A stretch of DNA of 64,000 nt, taken from assembly GCA_036558645.1 (NCBI GenBank), contig DATBFG010000006.1, positions 1-64,000 on the forward strand. The letters are read 5' to 3'. The stretch comes from DATBFG01 sp036558645. GTDB taxonomy: Bacteria > Acidobacteriota > Terriglobia > Terriglobales > Acidobacteriaceae. Both the position numbers and the translations under genes were made by a program. The notes below the pieces were generated by a model. The model was not told where the DNA came from. It was given only the letters and a program-made list of their open reading frames with translations, and searched no databases. Below, one piece after another: positions 52,485 through 60,960 of this stretch (position 1 is its first letter; every line of letters starts with the position of its first letter).

Positions 52485-52713
52485 GCCTTAAGGGCTGAGT
52501 AGTTCCACCCTTCTTTGACTTCTTCCCTGGTTACGCCCGTGGTGTCGAAATCGTCATGTCAATACAGACAATCCTGTAGATCGGGTACTTTCATTTCCGA
52601 TTTCGATGGCAAAAGAAGTTGCGTAAACTCTTGTATCGTCTAGCATCTCGCCTTGTAATCGAAGCGCTTGGGGAGTCTTAACAAAATTAGAATCAGCGCT
52701 AATTGGAGATGGT

Positions 52714-55700
52714 ATGAAGAGGGGCGCCACGAAATCTACGCCCGTCGTGTCTGAAGACGTCGCAGCGAATCACGACGGAGTTGCCAACCTGCCTACAAAC
52801 GGTTCTCAGAGAGATAGTCTTGCCGCGGTTTCCGAGCATGCGGAGCTGGCCGCTATCCTTTCAAGTTTGCAAAGCATGCGCAACGGAGATTTCTCTGTTC
52901 GATTGCCGGGTTCGTGGACCGGCCTTGGTGGCAAGATTGCCGACACGTTTAACGAGATTGTTCGTGCCAATCAGCAAATGGCGCAGGAGTTGCAGCGTAT
53001 CGGACAGGTGGTTGGAAAAGATGGCCGCACGCGCGAACGCGCGCGCTTCCAGGACTCTCGCGGTGCGTGGGGAGAAATGGAAATCTCGCTCAACACACTG
53101 GTCGAGGATCTTCTCCGGCCGAATACGGAAGTGACCCGCGCGATTGCCGCAGTCGCACAAGGAAACCTTACCCAAACAGTGAGACTGGACGTTGATGGGA
53201 GGCCGCTCGAAGGCGAGTTCCTTCGTTCTGCCAGCATCGTCAACACGATGATCCAACAGCTCAGCGTCTTTACGGCAGAAGTGACGCGTGTGGCTCGCGA
53301 AGTCGGTACGGACGGCAAACTCGGTGGACAGGCACAGGTACCAGGCGCTGCCGGAACCTGGAAAGACTTGACCGACTCCGTGAACTCGATGGCGAGTAAC
53401 CTCACCGGCCAGGTTCGCAATATCGCGGAAGTTGCGACCGCAGTTGCCAGCGGCGACTTGTCTCGCAAAATTACGGTCGATGTGCGGGGCGAAATTCTGC
53501 AGTTGAAAGAAGCCATCAACACGATGGTGGACCAGCTTCGTTCATTCGCTTCCGAAGTAACCCGCGTCGCCCGCGAAGTTGGCACCGATGGAAAGCTCGG
53601 CGGACAAGCCGTGGTGCCCGGTGTGGCGGGAACGTGGAAGGATCTTACCGACTCAGTCAACGCGATGGCCGGAAACCTCACGGCGCAGGTCCGAAACATC
53701 GCCGAGGTTACGACGGCGGTGGCCCGCGGCGACCTGTCGCGAAAGATCACGGTCGATGTGAAGGGCGAAATTCTTGAACTCAAAGACACCATCAACACGA
53801 TGGTGGACCAGCTTAACGCGTTCGCCGGTGAAGTTACCCGCGTGGCCCGCGAAGTCGGAACCGAAGGCAAACTCGGCGGTCAGGCACAAGTACCCGGCGT
53901 CGGTGGGACCTGGAAGGACCTTACCGACAACGTCAACTTCATGGCCTCAAACCTGACAGGCCAGGTACGAAACATCGCCGAAGTCGCGACCGCCATCGCG
54001 AGCGGCGATTTGTCTCGCAAAATCACAGTAGACGTCCGCGGCGAAATCCTCCAACTCAAAGAAACGCTTAACACGATGGTGGATCAGCTCAACCGGTTCG
54101 CCGGCGAAGTGACCCGCGTGGCGCGCGAAGTCGGAACCGAAGGACGACTTGGCGGACAAGCCAACGTGCCGGGCGTGGCGGGTACATGGAAAGATTTGAC
54201 CGACTCGGTGAACTCGATGGCCGGAAATTTGACCGGCCAGGTCCGTAACATCGCCGAAGTCACTACGGCTGTGGCTCGCGGCGACTTGTCTCGCAAAATC
54301 ACGGTAGATGTGAAGGGCGAGATTCTCGAACTCAAAAACACCATCAACACGATGGTCGACCAGCTTAACGCGTTCGCTGGCGAAGTAACTCGCGTCGCCC
54401 GCGAAGTGGGTACCGAAGGAAAGCTCGGCGGTCAGGCGCAAGTAATGGGCGTTGCTGGTACCTGGAAAGACCTTACTGACAACGTCAACTTCATGGCGTC
54501 GAACCTCACCGGCCAGGTGCGTAACATTGCAGAAGTCGCGACCGCCGTGGCTCGCGGCGACTTGTCCCGCAAGATCACAGTCGACGTGAAGGGCGAAATT
54601 CTCGAGCTCAAAGACACCATCAACACGATGGTGGATCAGCTTCGATCATTCGCTTCAGAAGTGACGCGCGTGGCCCGCGAAGTCGGAACCGACGGAAAAC
54701 TGGGTGGTCAAGCGCTCGTGCCTGGCGTCGGTGGCACGTGGAAAGACCTTACCGACTCAGTGAACTCGATGGCCAGCAATCTCACCGGCCAGGTTCGAAA
54801 CATCGCGGAAGTCGCCACCGCTATCGCTAGCGGCGACTTGTCCAAGAAGATTACGGTGAACGTCAGCGGCGAAATTCTGCTGCTGAAGGAAACCATCAAT
54901 ACGATGGTGGACCAATTGAACGCGTTCGCCGGCGAAGTCACCCGCGTGGCGCGCGAAGTCGGGACCGAAGGACGGCTTGGCGGTCAGGCGAGCGTGCCGG
55001 GCGTGGCGGGTACTTGGAAGGATTTGACGGATTCGGTGAACTCAATGGCCGGTAACCTCACCGGTCAGGTTCGTAACATCGCCGAAGTCACCACGGCTGT
55101 GGCTCGCGGCGATTTGTCACGCAAGATCACGGTCGACGTAAAAGGCGAAATTCTTGAACTCAAGAACACCATCAACACTATGGTGGACCAGCTCAACGCA
55201 TTCGCCGGCGAAGTCACCCGCGTTGCTCGCGAAGTCGGCACGGAAGGCAAGCTTGGCGGCCAGGCGCAAGTGCCAGGCGTCGGTGGTACTTGGAAAGATC
55301 TCACCGACAACGTCAACTTCATGGCATCGAACCTCACCGGCCAGGTGCGAAACATTGCCGAAGTCGCGACAGCCATTGCAACTGGTGACTTATCGAAGAA
55401 GATCACGGTGGACGTGCGCGGCGAAATTCTGCAGTTAAAGGAAACTCTCAACACCATGGTTGAGCAGTTGCGATCCTTCGCTGCTGAAGTCACCCGCGTA
55501 GCCCGCGAAGTCGGATCTGAAGGGCGGCTCGGTGGACAGGCGAACGTGCCCGGCGTCGCAGGCACATGGAAAGACTTGACCGACTCGGTGAACGCCATGG
55601 CCGGCAACCTCACCGGCCAGGTCCGTAACATCGCCGAAGTCACCACGGCTGTGGCTCGCGGCGACCTGTCGCGCAAGATTACGGTCGACGTAAAAGGCGA

Positions 55701-58700
55701 AATTCTCGAACTCAAGAACACCATCAACACGATGGTGGACCAGCTCAACGCGTTTGCCGCTGAAGTCACTCGAGTGGCCCGTGAAGTCGGTACCGACGGC
55801 AAACTCGGTGGTCAAGCCCAGGTTCCTGGCGTTGCCGGAACATGGAAAGATCTCACGGACAACGTCAACGTCATGGCTGCCAACCTCACGGAACAGGTGC
55901 GCGGCATCGTCAAAGTCGTGACGGCGGTTGCGAATGGGGCCCTTACTCAAAAACTAACGGTGAACGCAAAAGGCGAAGTCGCAGCCTTGGCGGAAACCAT
56001 CAACAACATGACGGATACGCTCGCTACCTTCGCCGATCAGGTAACCACGGTGGCGCGCGAAGTCGGCGTCGAAGGACGGCTTGGCGGACAGGCGAACGTG
56101 CCCGGAGCCGCCGGAACGTGGAAGGACCTTACAGGTAACGTCAACCTGCTGGCCGACAACCTGACCAACCAGGTCCGCGCCATTGCCGAGGTCGCAACTG
56201 CCGTCACCAAAGGTGACCTGACGCGATCCATTCAGGTCGAAGCCAGAGGTGAAGTCGCCGAACTCAAAGACAATATCAACACGATGATTAACAACCTCCG
56301 TCTCACCACGGAGCGCAATACAGAGCAGGACTGGCTCAAGACGAACCTGGCTCGCTTCACTGGCATGTTGCAAGGCCAACGCGATCTCGCGACCGTCGGA
56401 CGGTTGCTGCTGTCCGAACTAGCTCCGCTGGTGAATGCTCACCAGGGGGTGATCTATCAGATGGAGACAGAAAAGTCCGAAGGGCTAGTCCTCCTATCCG
56501 CTTTCGCGGGCGACGGAGATGATGGTCACCTGCGACAGATACAAGTCGGCGAGGGGCTCATCGGACAGTGTGCAGCAGAAAAACAGCGCATGCTGATTAA
56601 CGAACTGCCACCCAATACTTTATCCATCCGCTCGGGTCTATTTGAGGCCGTCCCTCGCAGCGTCATCGTTCTGCCGGTCCTCTTTGAGGACCGCGTGAAA
56701 GCGGTGATCGAACTGGCGTCACTCGGAAGTTTCACGGCTTCGCAACTGGGTTTCCTCGAACAGCTCACAGCCAGCATCGGCATCGTGCTGAACAGTATTG
56801 AGGCCACGATGCAGACAGAGGGCCTGCTGAAGCAGTCGCAACAGCTCGCCACTGAACTGCAGACACAGCAAAAGGAATTGCAGCAGACCAACGAACAGCT
56901 GGCACAGAAAGCTCAGCAGTTGGCGGAACAGAACGTCGAGGTCGAACGCAAGAACCAGGAAATTGAGCAGGCACGCCGTGCGCTGGAAGAGAAAGCCAAG
57001 GAGCTGGCGCTTACTTCCAAGTACAAGTCTGAGTTCCTGGCAAATATGTCGCATGAGCTGCGGACACCGCTGAACAGCATTCTTGTTCTTGGCCAGCAGC
57101 TCAGCGACAATCCCGACGGAAACCTGTCACCTAAGCAGGTGGAGTTTTCCCGCACGATCCACGGTGCCGGAACCGATCTTCTCAACCTCATCAGTGACAT
57201 TCTCGACCTGTCGAAGATCGAGTCTGGTACGGTTTCGGTGGATGCCGAGGAAGTTTTCTTCGCAAATCTGCTGGAAACAATCCGGAGGCCGTTCCGTCAC
57301 GAAGCGGAAAACCGGCGGCTGACGTTCGAAGTTCACGCCGCGCCGGAACTGCCACGCAGCCTGGTGACGGACTCAAAGCGTCTGCAGCAGGTGCTCAAGA
57401 ACCTGCTATCCAATGCCTTCAAGTTTACGGAACGTGGAGGGGTACGGCTTTCCGTTTCGGTGGCGCAAAGCGGATGGAGTGAAGACCACGCGATCTTGAA
57501 TGGCGCTGCTTCAGTCGTCGCTTTCGAAGTTGCCGACAGCGGCATTGGAATTCCATTCGACAAGCAACGCATCATCTTCGAGGCTTTCCAGCAGGCAGAT
57601 GCCGGCACCAGCCGCAAATACGGCGGAACCGGGTTGGGTCTTGCCATCAGCCGCGAACTTGCAAGCTTGCTTGGCGGCGAAATCCAGCTGCGAAGCACCC
57701 CTGGCGAAGGCAGCAGCTTCACCCTCTATCTGCCGCAAACCTATGTCGGGCCGCTGACAGCCGGAGTATCCCAGTCCTGGAGTACCATGCCATCGGCCAC
57801 ATCGCCGCTACAGCTCTCCAGCGTCGTGGTTTCGGAAATCCCCGTGGAGCATGTGGGAGACGACCGCGACAATCTGCAACCCGACGACTCAATCTTGCTG
57901 ATTGTGGAAGACGACGCGCACTATGCGCGCATCTTGAGCGACCTTGCTCATGACAAAGGCTTCAAGGTATTGGTTGCAATGAAGGGAGCCGATGGTCTCG
58001 CGCTCGCACGCGAGTTCCATCCCACGGCAGTTTCTCTCGACGTCTTTCTGCCAGACATGCTGGGGTGGACCGTTCTCAATCATCTGAAGCAAGATCCTGG
58101 TACGCGCCACATCCCCGTGCAAATCCTGACCACTGATGAAGACCGTCGCCATGGTTTGGCCCGGGGCGCCTTCTCGTTCATGACGAAGCCGACAACGAGG
58201 GAAGGCCTGGATGAGGCGCTAAACCGCATTAAGGAATACTCAAGTCCGCGTCGCAAGAAGCTTCTGGTCGTCGAGGACAACCCTGCTGAACAGCTCAGCA
58301 TTCGAGAACTGTTGGGCTATGGGGATATCGATGTAAACGTGGTGTCCACAGGGGCCGAGGCGCTCGCTACGGTAGAGGTAGACTCCTTTGATTGCGTGGT
58401 CCTCGACCTGCGGCTGCCAGACATGTCAGGTTTTGAGGTTCTCGAACAGCTTCGGGAGAGTCCATCGCTGAGCGACCTTCCAGTGGTAGTGTTCACCGGA
58501 AAAGAGTTGACGCCGGAAGAGGACGCGCGCTTGCGGACCTTGGCCCGTAGCGTCGTGGTAAAGGGCGTCGAATCGCCGGAACGGTTGCTCGACGAAACAG
58601 CTCTTTTCCTACATCGGGTGGTGACGAATCTGCCGCCCGAGAAGCAGAAGATGCTCGATCGTCTACATCGTTCGGATGATGCCCTGGTTGGTAAGAAAGT

Positions 58701-59058
58701 CCTGGTTGTCGATGATGACGTCCGCAACATCTTCGCGCTCAGCAGCGTTCTGGAACGGCGCGGAATGACAGTCGTCACGGCAGGCACCGGCCGCGAAGCC
58801 ATCGACACACTCGAGTCGACGCCCGATGTCGCCATTACCTTGATGGACATCATGATGCCGGAAATGGACGGCTATGAAACGATGCAAGTGATCCGGCAGA
58901 ATCCTTCATTCCGACGCTTGCCGATCATTGCTCTTACGGCCAAGGCGATGAAGGGAGATCGTGAGAAGTGCCTGGAAGCGGGAGCTTCCGAATACCTGGC
59001 GAAGCCTGTGAATACGGATCAACTGCTTTCTGCGTTGCGTATGTGGCTTCACCGTTGA
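52714..59058 (+). CDS. Poly-HAMP soluble hybrid histidine kinase with three receivers
   Basis: 2114 aa, no transmembrane helix. Order: polar lead (1-45); divergent HAMP-like units (about 45-188); eleven near-identical 92-residue HAMP units (189-1200), each with G-K/R-L-G-G-Q, GTWKDLT, VRNIAEV and GEI motifs; GAF (about 1222-1365); coiled coil (about 1370-1440); HisKA with H1447 (SHELRTPLN); HATPase_c (about 1550-1670); three receivers with phospho-acceptors D1776, D1898 and D2045. The array matches the layout of fungal group III kinases (Nik1/Os-1), which sense osmotic or fungicide stress, although those have fewer repeats. A receiver-PAS kinase gene follows 60 bp later. The ATG at 52714 is preceded by TTGGAGATGGT. 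Confidence 0.93.
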   Translation: MKRGATKSTPVVSEDVAANHDGVANLPTNGSQRDSLAAVSEHAELAAILSSLQSMRNGDFSVRLPGSWTGLGGKIADTFNEIVRANQQMAQELQRIGQVVGKDGRTRERARFQDSRGAWGEMEISLNTLVEDLLRPNTEVTRAIAAVAQGNLTQTVRLDVDGRPLEGEFLRSASIVNTMIQQLSVFTAEVTRVAREVGTDGKLGGQAQVPGAAGTWKDLTDSVNSMASNLTGQVRNIAEVATAVASGDLSRKITVDVRGEILQLKEAINTMVDQLRSFASEVTRVAREVGTDGKLGGQAVVPGVAGTWKDLTDSVNAMAGNLTAQVRNIAEVTTAVARGDLSRKITVDVKGEILELKDTINTMVDQLNAFAGEVTRVAREVGTEGKLGGQAQVPGVGGTWKDLTDNVNFMASNLTGQVRNIAEVATAIASGDLSRKITVDVRGEILQLKETLNTMVDQLNRFAGEVTRVAREVGTEGRLGGQANVPGVAGTWKDLTDSVNSMAGNLTGQVRNIAEVTTAVARGDLSRKITVDVKGEILELKNTINTMVDQLNAFAGEVTRVAREVGTEGKLGGQAQVMGVAGTWKDLTDNVNFMASNLTGQVRNIAEVATAVARGDLSRKITVDVKGEILELKDTINTMVDQLRSFASEVTRVAREVGTDGKLGGQALVPGVGGTWKDLTDSVNSMASNLTGQVRNIAEVATAIASGDLSKKITVNVSGEILLLKETINTMVDQLNAFAGEVTRVAREVGTEGRLGGQASVPGVAGTWKDLTDSVNSMAGNLTGQVRNIAEVTTAVARGDLSRKITVDVKGEILELKNTINTMVDQLNAFAGEVTRVAREVGTEGKLGGQAQVPGVGGTWKDLTDNVNFMASNLTGQVRNIAEVATAIATGDLSKKITVDVRGEILQLKETLNTMVEQLRSFAAEVTRVAREVGSEGRLGGQANVPGVAGTWKDLTDSVNAMAGNLTGQVRNIAEVTTAVARGDLSRKITVDVKGEILELKNTINTMVDQLNAFAAEVTRVAREVGTDGKLGGQAQVPGVAGTWKDLTDNVNVMAANLTEQVRGIVKVVTAVANGALTQKLTVNAKGEVAALAETINNMTDTLATFADQVTTVAREVGVEGRLGGQANVPGAAGTWKDLTGNVNLLADNLTNQVRAIAEVATAVTKGDLTRSIQVEARGEVAELKDNINTMINNLRLTTERNTEQDWLKTNLARFTGMLQGQRDLATVGRLLLSELAPLVNAHQGVIYQMETEKSEGLVLLSAFAGDGDDGHLRQIQVGEGLIGQCAAEKQRMLINELPPNTLSIRSGLFEAVPRSVIVLPVLFEDRVKAVIELASLGSFTASQLGFLEQLTASIGIVLNSIEATMQTEGLLKQSQQLATELQTQQKELQQTNEQLAQKAQQLAEQNVEVERKNQEIEQARRALEEKAKELALTSKYKSEFLANMSHELRTPLNSILVLGQQLSDNPDGNLSPKQVEFSRTIHGAGTDLLNLISDILDLSKIESGTVSVDAEEVFFANLLETIRRPFRHEAENRRLTFEVHAAPELPRSLVTDSKRLQQVLKNLLSNAFKFTERGGVRLSVSVAQSGWSEDHAILNGAASVVAFEVADSGIGIPFDKQRIIFEAFQQADAGTSRKYGGTGLGLAISRELASLLGGEIQLRSTPGEGSSFTLYLPQTYVGPLTAGVSQSWSTMPSATSPLQLSSVVVSEIPVEHVGDDRDNLQPDDSILLIVEDDAHYARILSDLAHDKGFKVLVAMKGADGLALAREFHPTAVSLDVFLPDMLGWTVLNHLKQDPGTRHIPVQILTTDEDRRHGLARGAFSFMTKPTTREGLDEALNRIKEYSSPRRKKLLVVEDNPAEQLSIRELLGYGDIDVNVVSTGAEALATVEVDSFDCVVLDLRLPDMSGFEVLEQLRESPSLSDLPVVVFTGKELTPEEDARLRTLARSVVVKGVESPERLLDETALFLHRVVTNLPPEKQKMLDRLHRSDDALVGKKVLVVDDDVRNIFALSSVLERRGMTVVTAGTGREAIDTLESTPDVAITLMDIMMPEMDGYETMQVIRQNPSFRRLPIIALTAKAMKGDREKCLEAGASEYLAKPVNTDQLLSALRMWLHR
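53278..56313 (+). repeat. Eleven tandem 276-bp coding repeats (HAMP units)
   Basis: The period is exactly 276 bp (92 codons), measured from GAA codons at the start of each EVTRVAREVG. Units 1-9 are very alike; units 10 and 11 diverge. Two unit types (ARGDLSRKITVDVKGEILELK and ASGDLSRKITVDVRGEILQLK) mostly alternate, a 552-bp superperiod. Confidence 0.92.
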
Positions 59059-59118
59059 ACTGAATGTTGAGGAAGTATTTCGCAAGCGGTAGTTTGTATG
59101 CAGCATAGCGGAAGGATC

Positions 59119-60714
59119 ATGAGCGAACAAGAAAAGGTGAACATCCTGATGGTGGATGATCAGCCTGGCAAGCTTTTGAGCTATGAGGTCATCTTAGCGG
59201 AGCTGGGCGAAAACCTCATCAAAGCGCGCTCTGGTAAAGAGGCCCTCGAACAGTTGCTGAAATTCGATGTCGCAGTTGTGCTGATGGATGTCAGCATGCC
59301 CGAGCTCGACGGCTTCGAGCTTGCGGACATAATCCGCCAGCATCCCCGCTTTCAAAATACCGCAATCATCTTCATATCCGCCGTTCATCTCAGCGATGTG
59401 GATCGCCTCAAGGGGTATCAGCGCGGTGCGGTCGATTACATCTCAGTTCCCGTTGTCCCGGAACTATTGCGCGCCAAAGTAAGCGTTTTCGCGGAACTGC
59501 ACCGCAAAAACAGGCAGCTTGCACGCCTGAACCGCGAGCTTGAAAGCCGTGTCGCCGAACGCACCGAGGAACTCGAACGACGATCACAGGCTTTGCAGCT
59601 CCTGAACCTTGAACTCGCGCGTAAGAACCAGGAACTGGATGCGATTGTGACGACGGCTCCCGACATTATCTTCAGCCGACAAGCCGATGGATCGCGCGAC
59701 TACATCAGCGAACGATTTTACGAGTACACCGGTGCGCTCAAAGGCACCGCCGATGGGTTTGGCTGGATTGACTATGTACATCCCGAGGACCGAGACCGGA
59801 GCAAAGCCGAATGGTTGCAGTGTGTAGAATCCGGGCGGAATTATGAGTCCGAGTACCGGATTCTAGGGATAGACGGCGATTACCGATGGTTTCGAGCGAG
59901 GGCCGTGCCAATTCGCAACGGTAACGGCGACGTCACACGCTGGTACGGGACCTGCTCCGACATACACGACAGCAAGTTATTGGAGCAGTCGATTCGCGAC
60001 AGCGCTGCGGAATTGGAGCGCATGGTGGACCATCGCACTGCGGAACTTCGGCGTCTCTCCGGACGTCTGCTCACAATGCAGGATGACGAGCGCCGCCGCA
60101 TGGCTCGCGAGTTGCATGATGGCCTGGGGCAGGAACTGGTTGCAGCCAAGCTGATGATCGAGCTCATCATGCAGGACACGCCGAGTGATGTAAAGCTGAT
60201 GGTGATCGGTCAAGCAAGCGACACCATTGATCGCGCGATTAAGCAGATTCGAAGCATGTCCCACCTGCTGCACCCCCCGCTTCTCGATGAAGTGGGATTG
60301 CTCTCCGCTTTGCGCTGGTATGCAGACGGGCTCTCCACGCGTAGTGGCATCGAGACGCTACTCGACGTTCAGCCGACCGACTTCCCCCGTCTGACTTCCG
60401 AGCTGGAAACTGCAATCTTTCGCATCATTCAAGAGGCGCTGACCAACGTTTTCCGTCACGCCGAGGCTCGCAAGGGATGGATCACTCTGAGCCTCGTGGA
60501 CGGAGAGGTAAGAGTTGCGGTTCGCGATGATGGCAAGGGTATTGCCGAAGGGGTAGAGGCTTTGGCGCCTGGCAGCATCGGTATCGGCCTCGGCGGCATG
60601 AGCCAGCGCGCGAAGGAACTTGGCGGCAGGCTTAAAGTCAGGAATGCAAGTCCAGGCACGCTTCTTGAAGTAGTAATCCCTTGCGCAGTACGCGAAGTGC
60701 GCACTGCCGTCTAA
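59119..60714 (+). CDS. Receiver-PAS-HisKA_3 sensor kinase
   Basis: 531 aa from the ATG at 59119, which has GGAAGGATC before it; an ATG at 59098 is weaker. Receiver (about 5-125, DDQPGK, phospho-acceptor in V-L-M-D-V-S-M-P-E), coiled coil (about 130-175), PAS/PAC (about 180-295, APDIIFSRQADGSRDYISERFYEYTG), HisKA_3 with His in R-R-M-A-R-E-L-H-D-G-L-G-Q, and HATPase_c (about 435-525, EALTNVFRHAEA, DDGKGI, GIGLGGM). HisKA_3 kinases usually signal to NarL/LuxR regulators; none is in the window. It follows the poly-HAMP kinase in the same direction and probably receives phosphate from it. Confidence 0.92.
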   Translation: MSEQEKVNILMVDDQPGKLLSYEVILAELGENLIKARSGKEALEQLLKFDVAVVLMDVSMPELDGFELADIIRQHPRFQNTAIIFISAVHLSDVDRLKGYQRGAVDYISVPVVPELLRAKVSVFAELHRKNRQLARLNRELESRVAERTEELERRSQALQLLNLELARKNQELDAIVTTAPDIIFSRQADGSRDYISERFYEYTGALKGTADGFGWIDYVHPEDRDRSKAEWLQCVESGRNYESEYRILGIDGDYRWFRARAVPIRNGNGDVTRWYGTCSDIHDSKLLEQSIRDSAAELERMVDHRTAELRRLSGRLLTMQDDERRRMARELHDGLGQELVAAKLMIELIMQDTPSDVKLMVIGQASDTIDRAIKQIRSMSHLLHPPLLDEVGLLSALRWYADGLSTRSGIETLLDVQPTDFPRLTSELETAIFRIIQEALTNVFRHAEARKGWITLSLVDGEVRVAVRDDGKGIAEGVEALAPGSIGIGLGGMSQRAKELGGRLKVRNASPGTLLEVVIPCAVREVRTAV

Positions 60715-60766
60715 CTGCCGCGTTCGACTTATGGCTGCCGTCTCGCGCCTGATCTCACAATAACAC

Positions 60767-60801
60767 TTGCTCAAAACAGCAACGCAGTTATAATCACTGC
60801 G
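60767..60801 (+). promoter_or_regulatory. Sigma-70-type promoter with palindrome over the -10
   Basis: TTGCTC (60767-60772), 16-nt spacer, TATAAT (60789-60794). A perfect 6-bp inverted repeat CGCAGT / ACTGCG (60783-60788 and 60796-60801) flanks the -10 box. It would give a leader of about 160 nt to the DUF3857 gene. Confidence 0.45.
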
Positions 60802-60960
60802 ACTTAGGGCTACGTCGGCGCCTACGCGAGGTGATTACAAACGTCACAAGCGTATGTAGCAAGCGTCCTTGACGGGATCCCCCGCCCGTTATATCGTGCC
60901 CTGCCATACTTCGCAGCCTGCCCGATTGCTCTTAGGGCGGACTTATTGGGGAGAGTTATC

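Noticed and set aside
52971..55802. Long minus-strand open frames of 299 and 245 codons inside the poly-HAMP gene
   Set aside because: They are antisense shadows of the 276-bp repeats, so they repeat with the same period; the plus-strand frame has the HAMP motifs and continuous domain order.
53278..56313. Regular direct repeats that could suggest a CRISPR or satellite array
   Set aside because: The period is 276 bp, a multiple of three, lies within one open frame, and has no unique spacers; these are protein repeats.
60715..60960. Possible tRNA or small RNA in the spacer after the HisKA_3 kinase
   Set aside because: No acceptor stem, no T-loop consensus GGTTCGAATCC and no terminator; only a promoter and palindrome can be supported.
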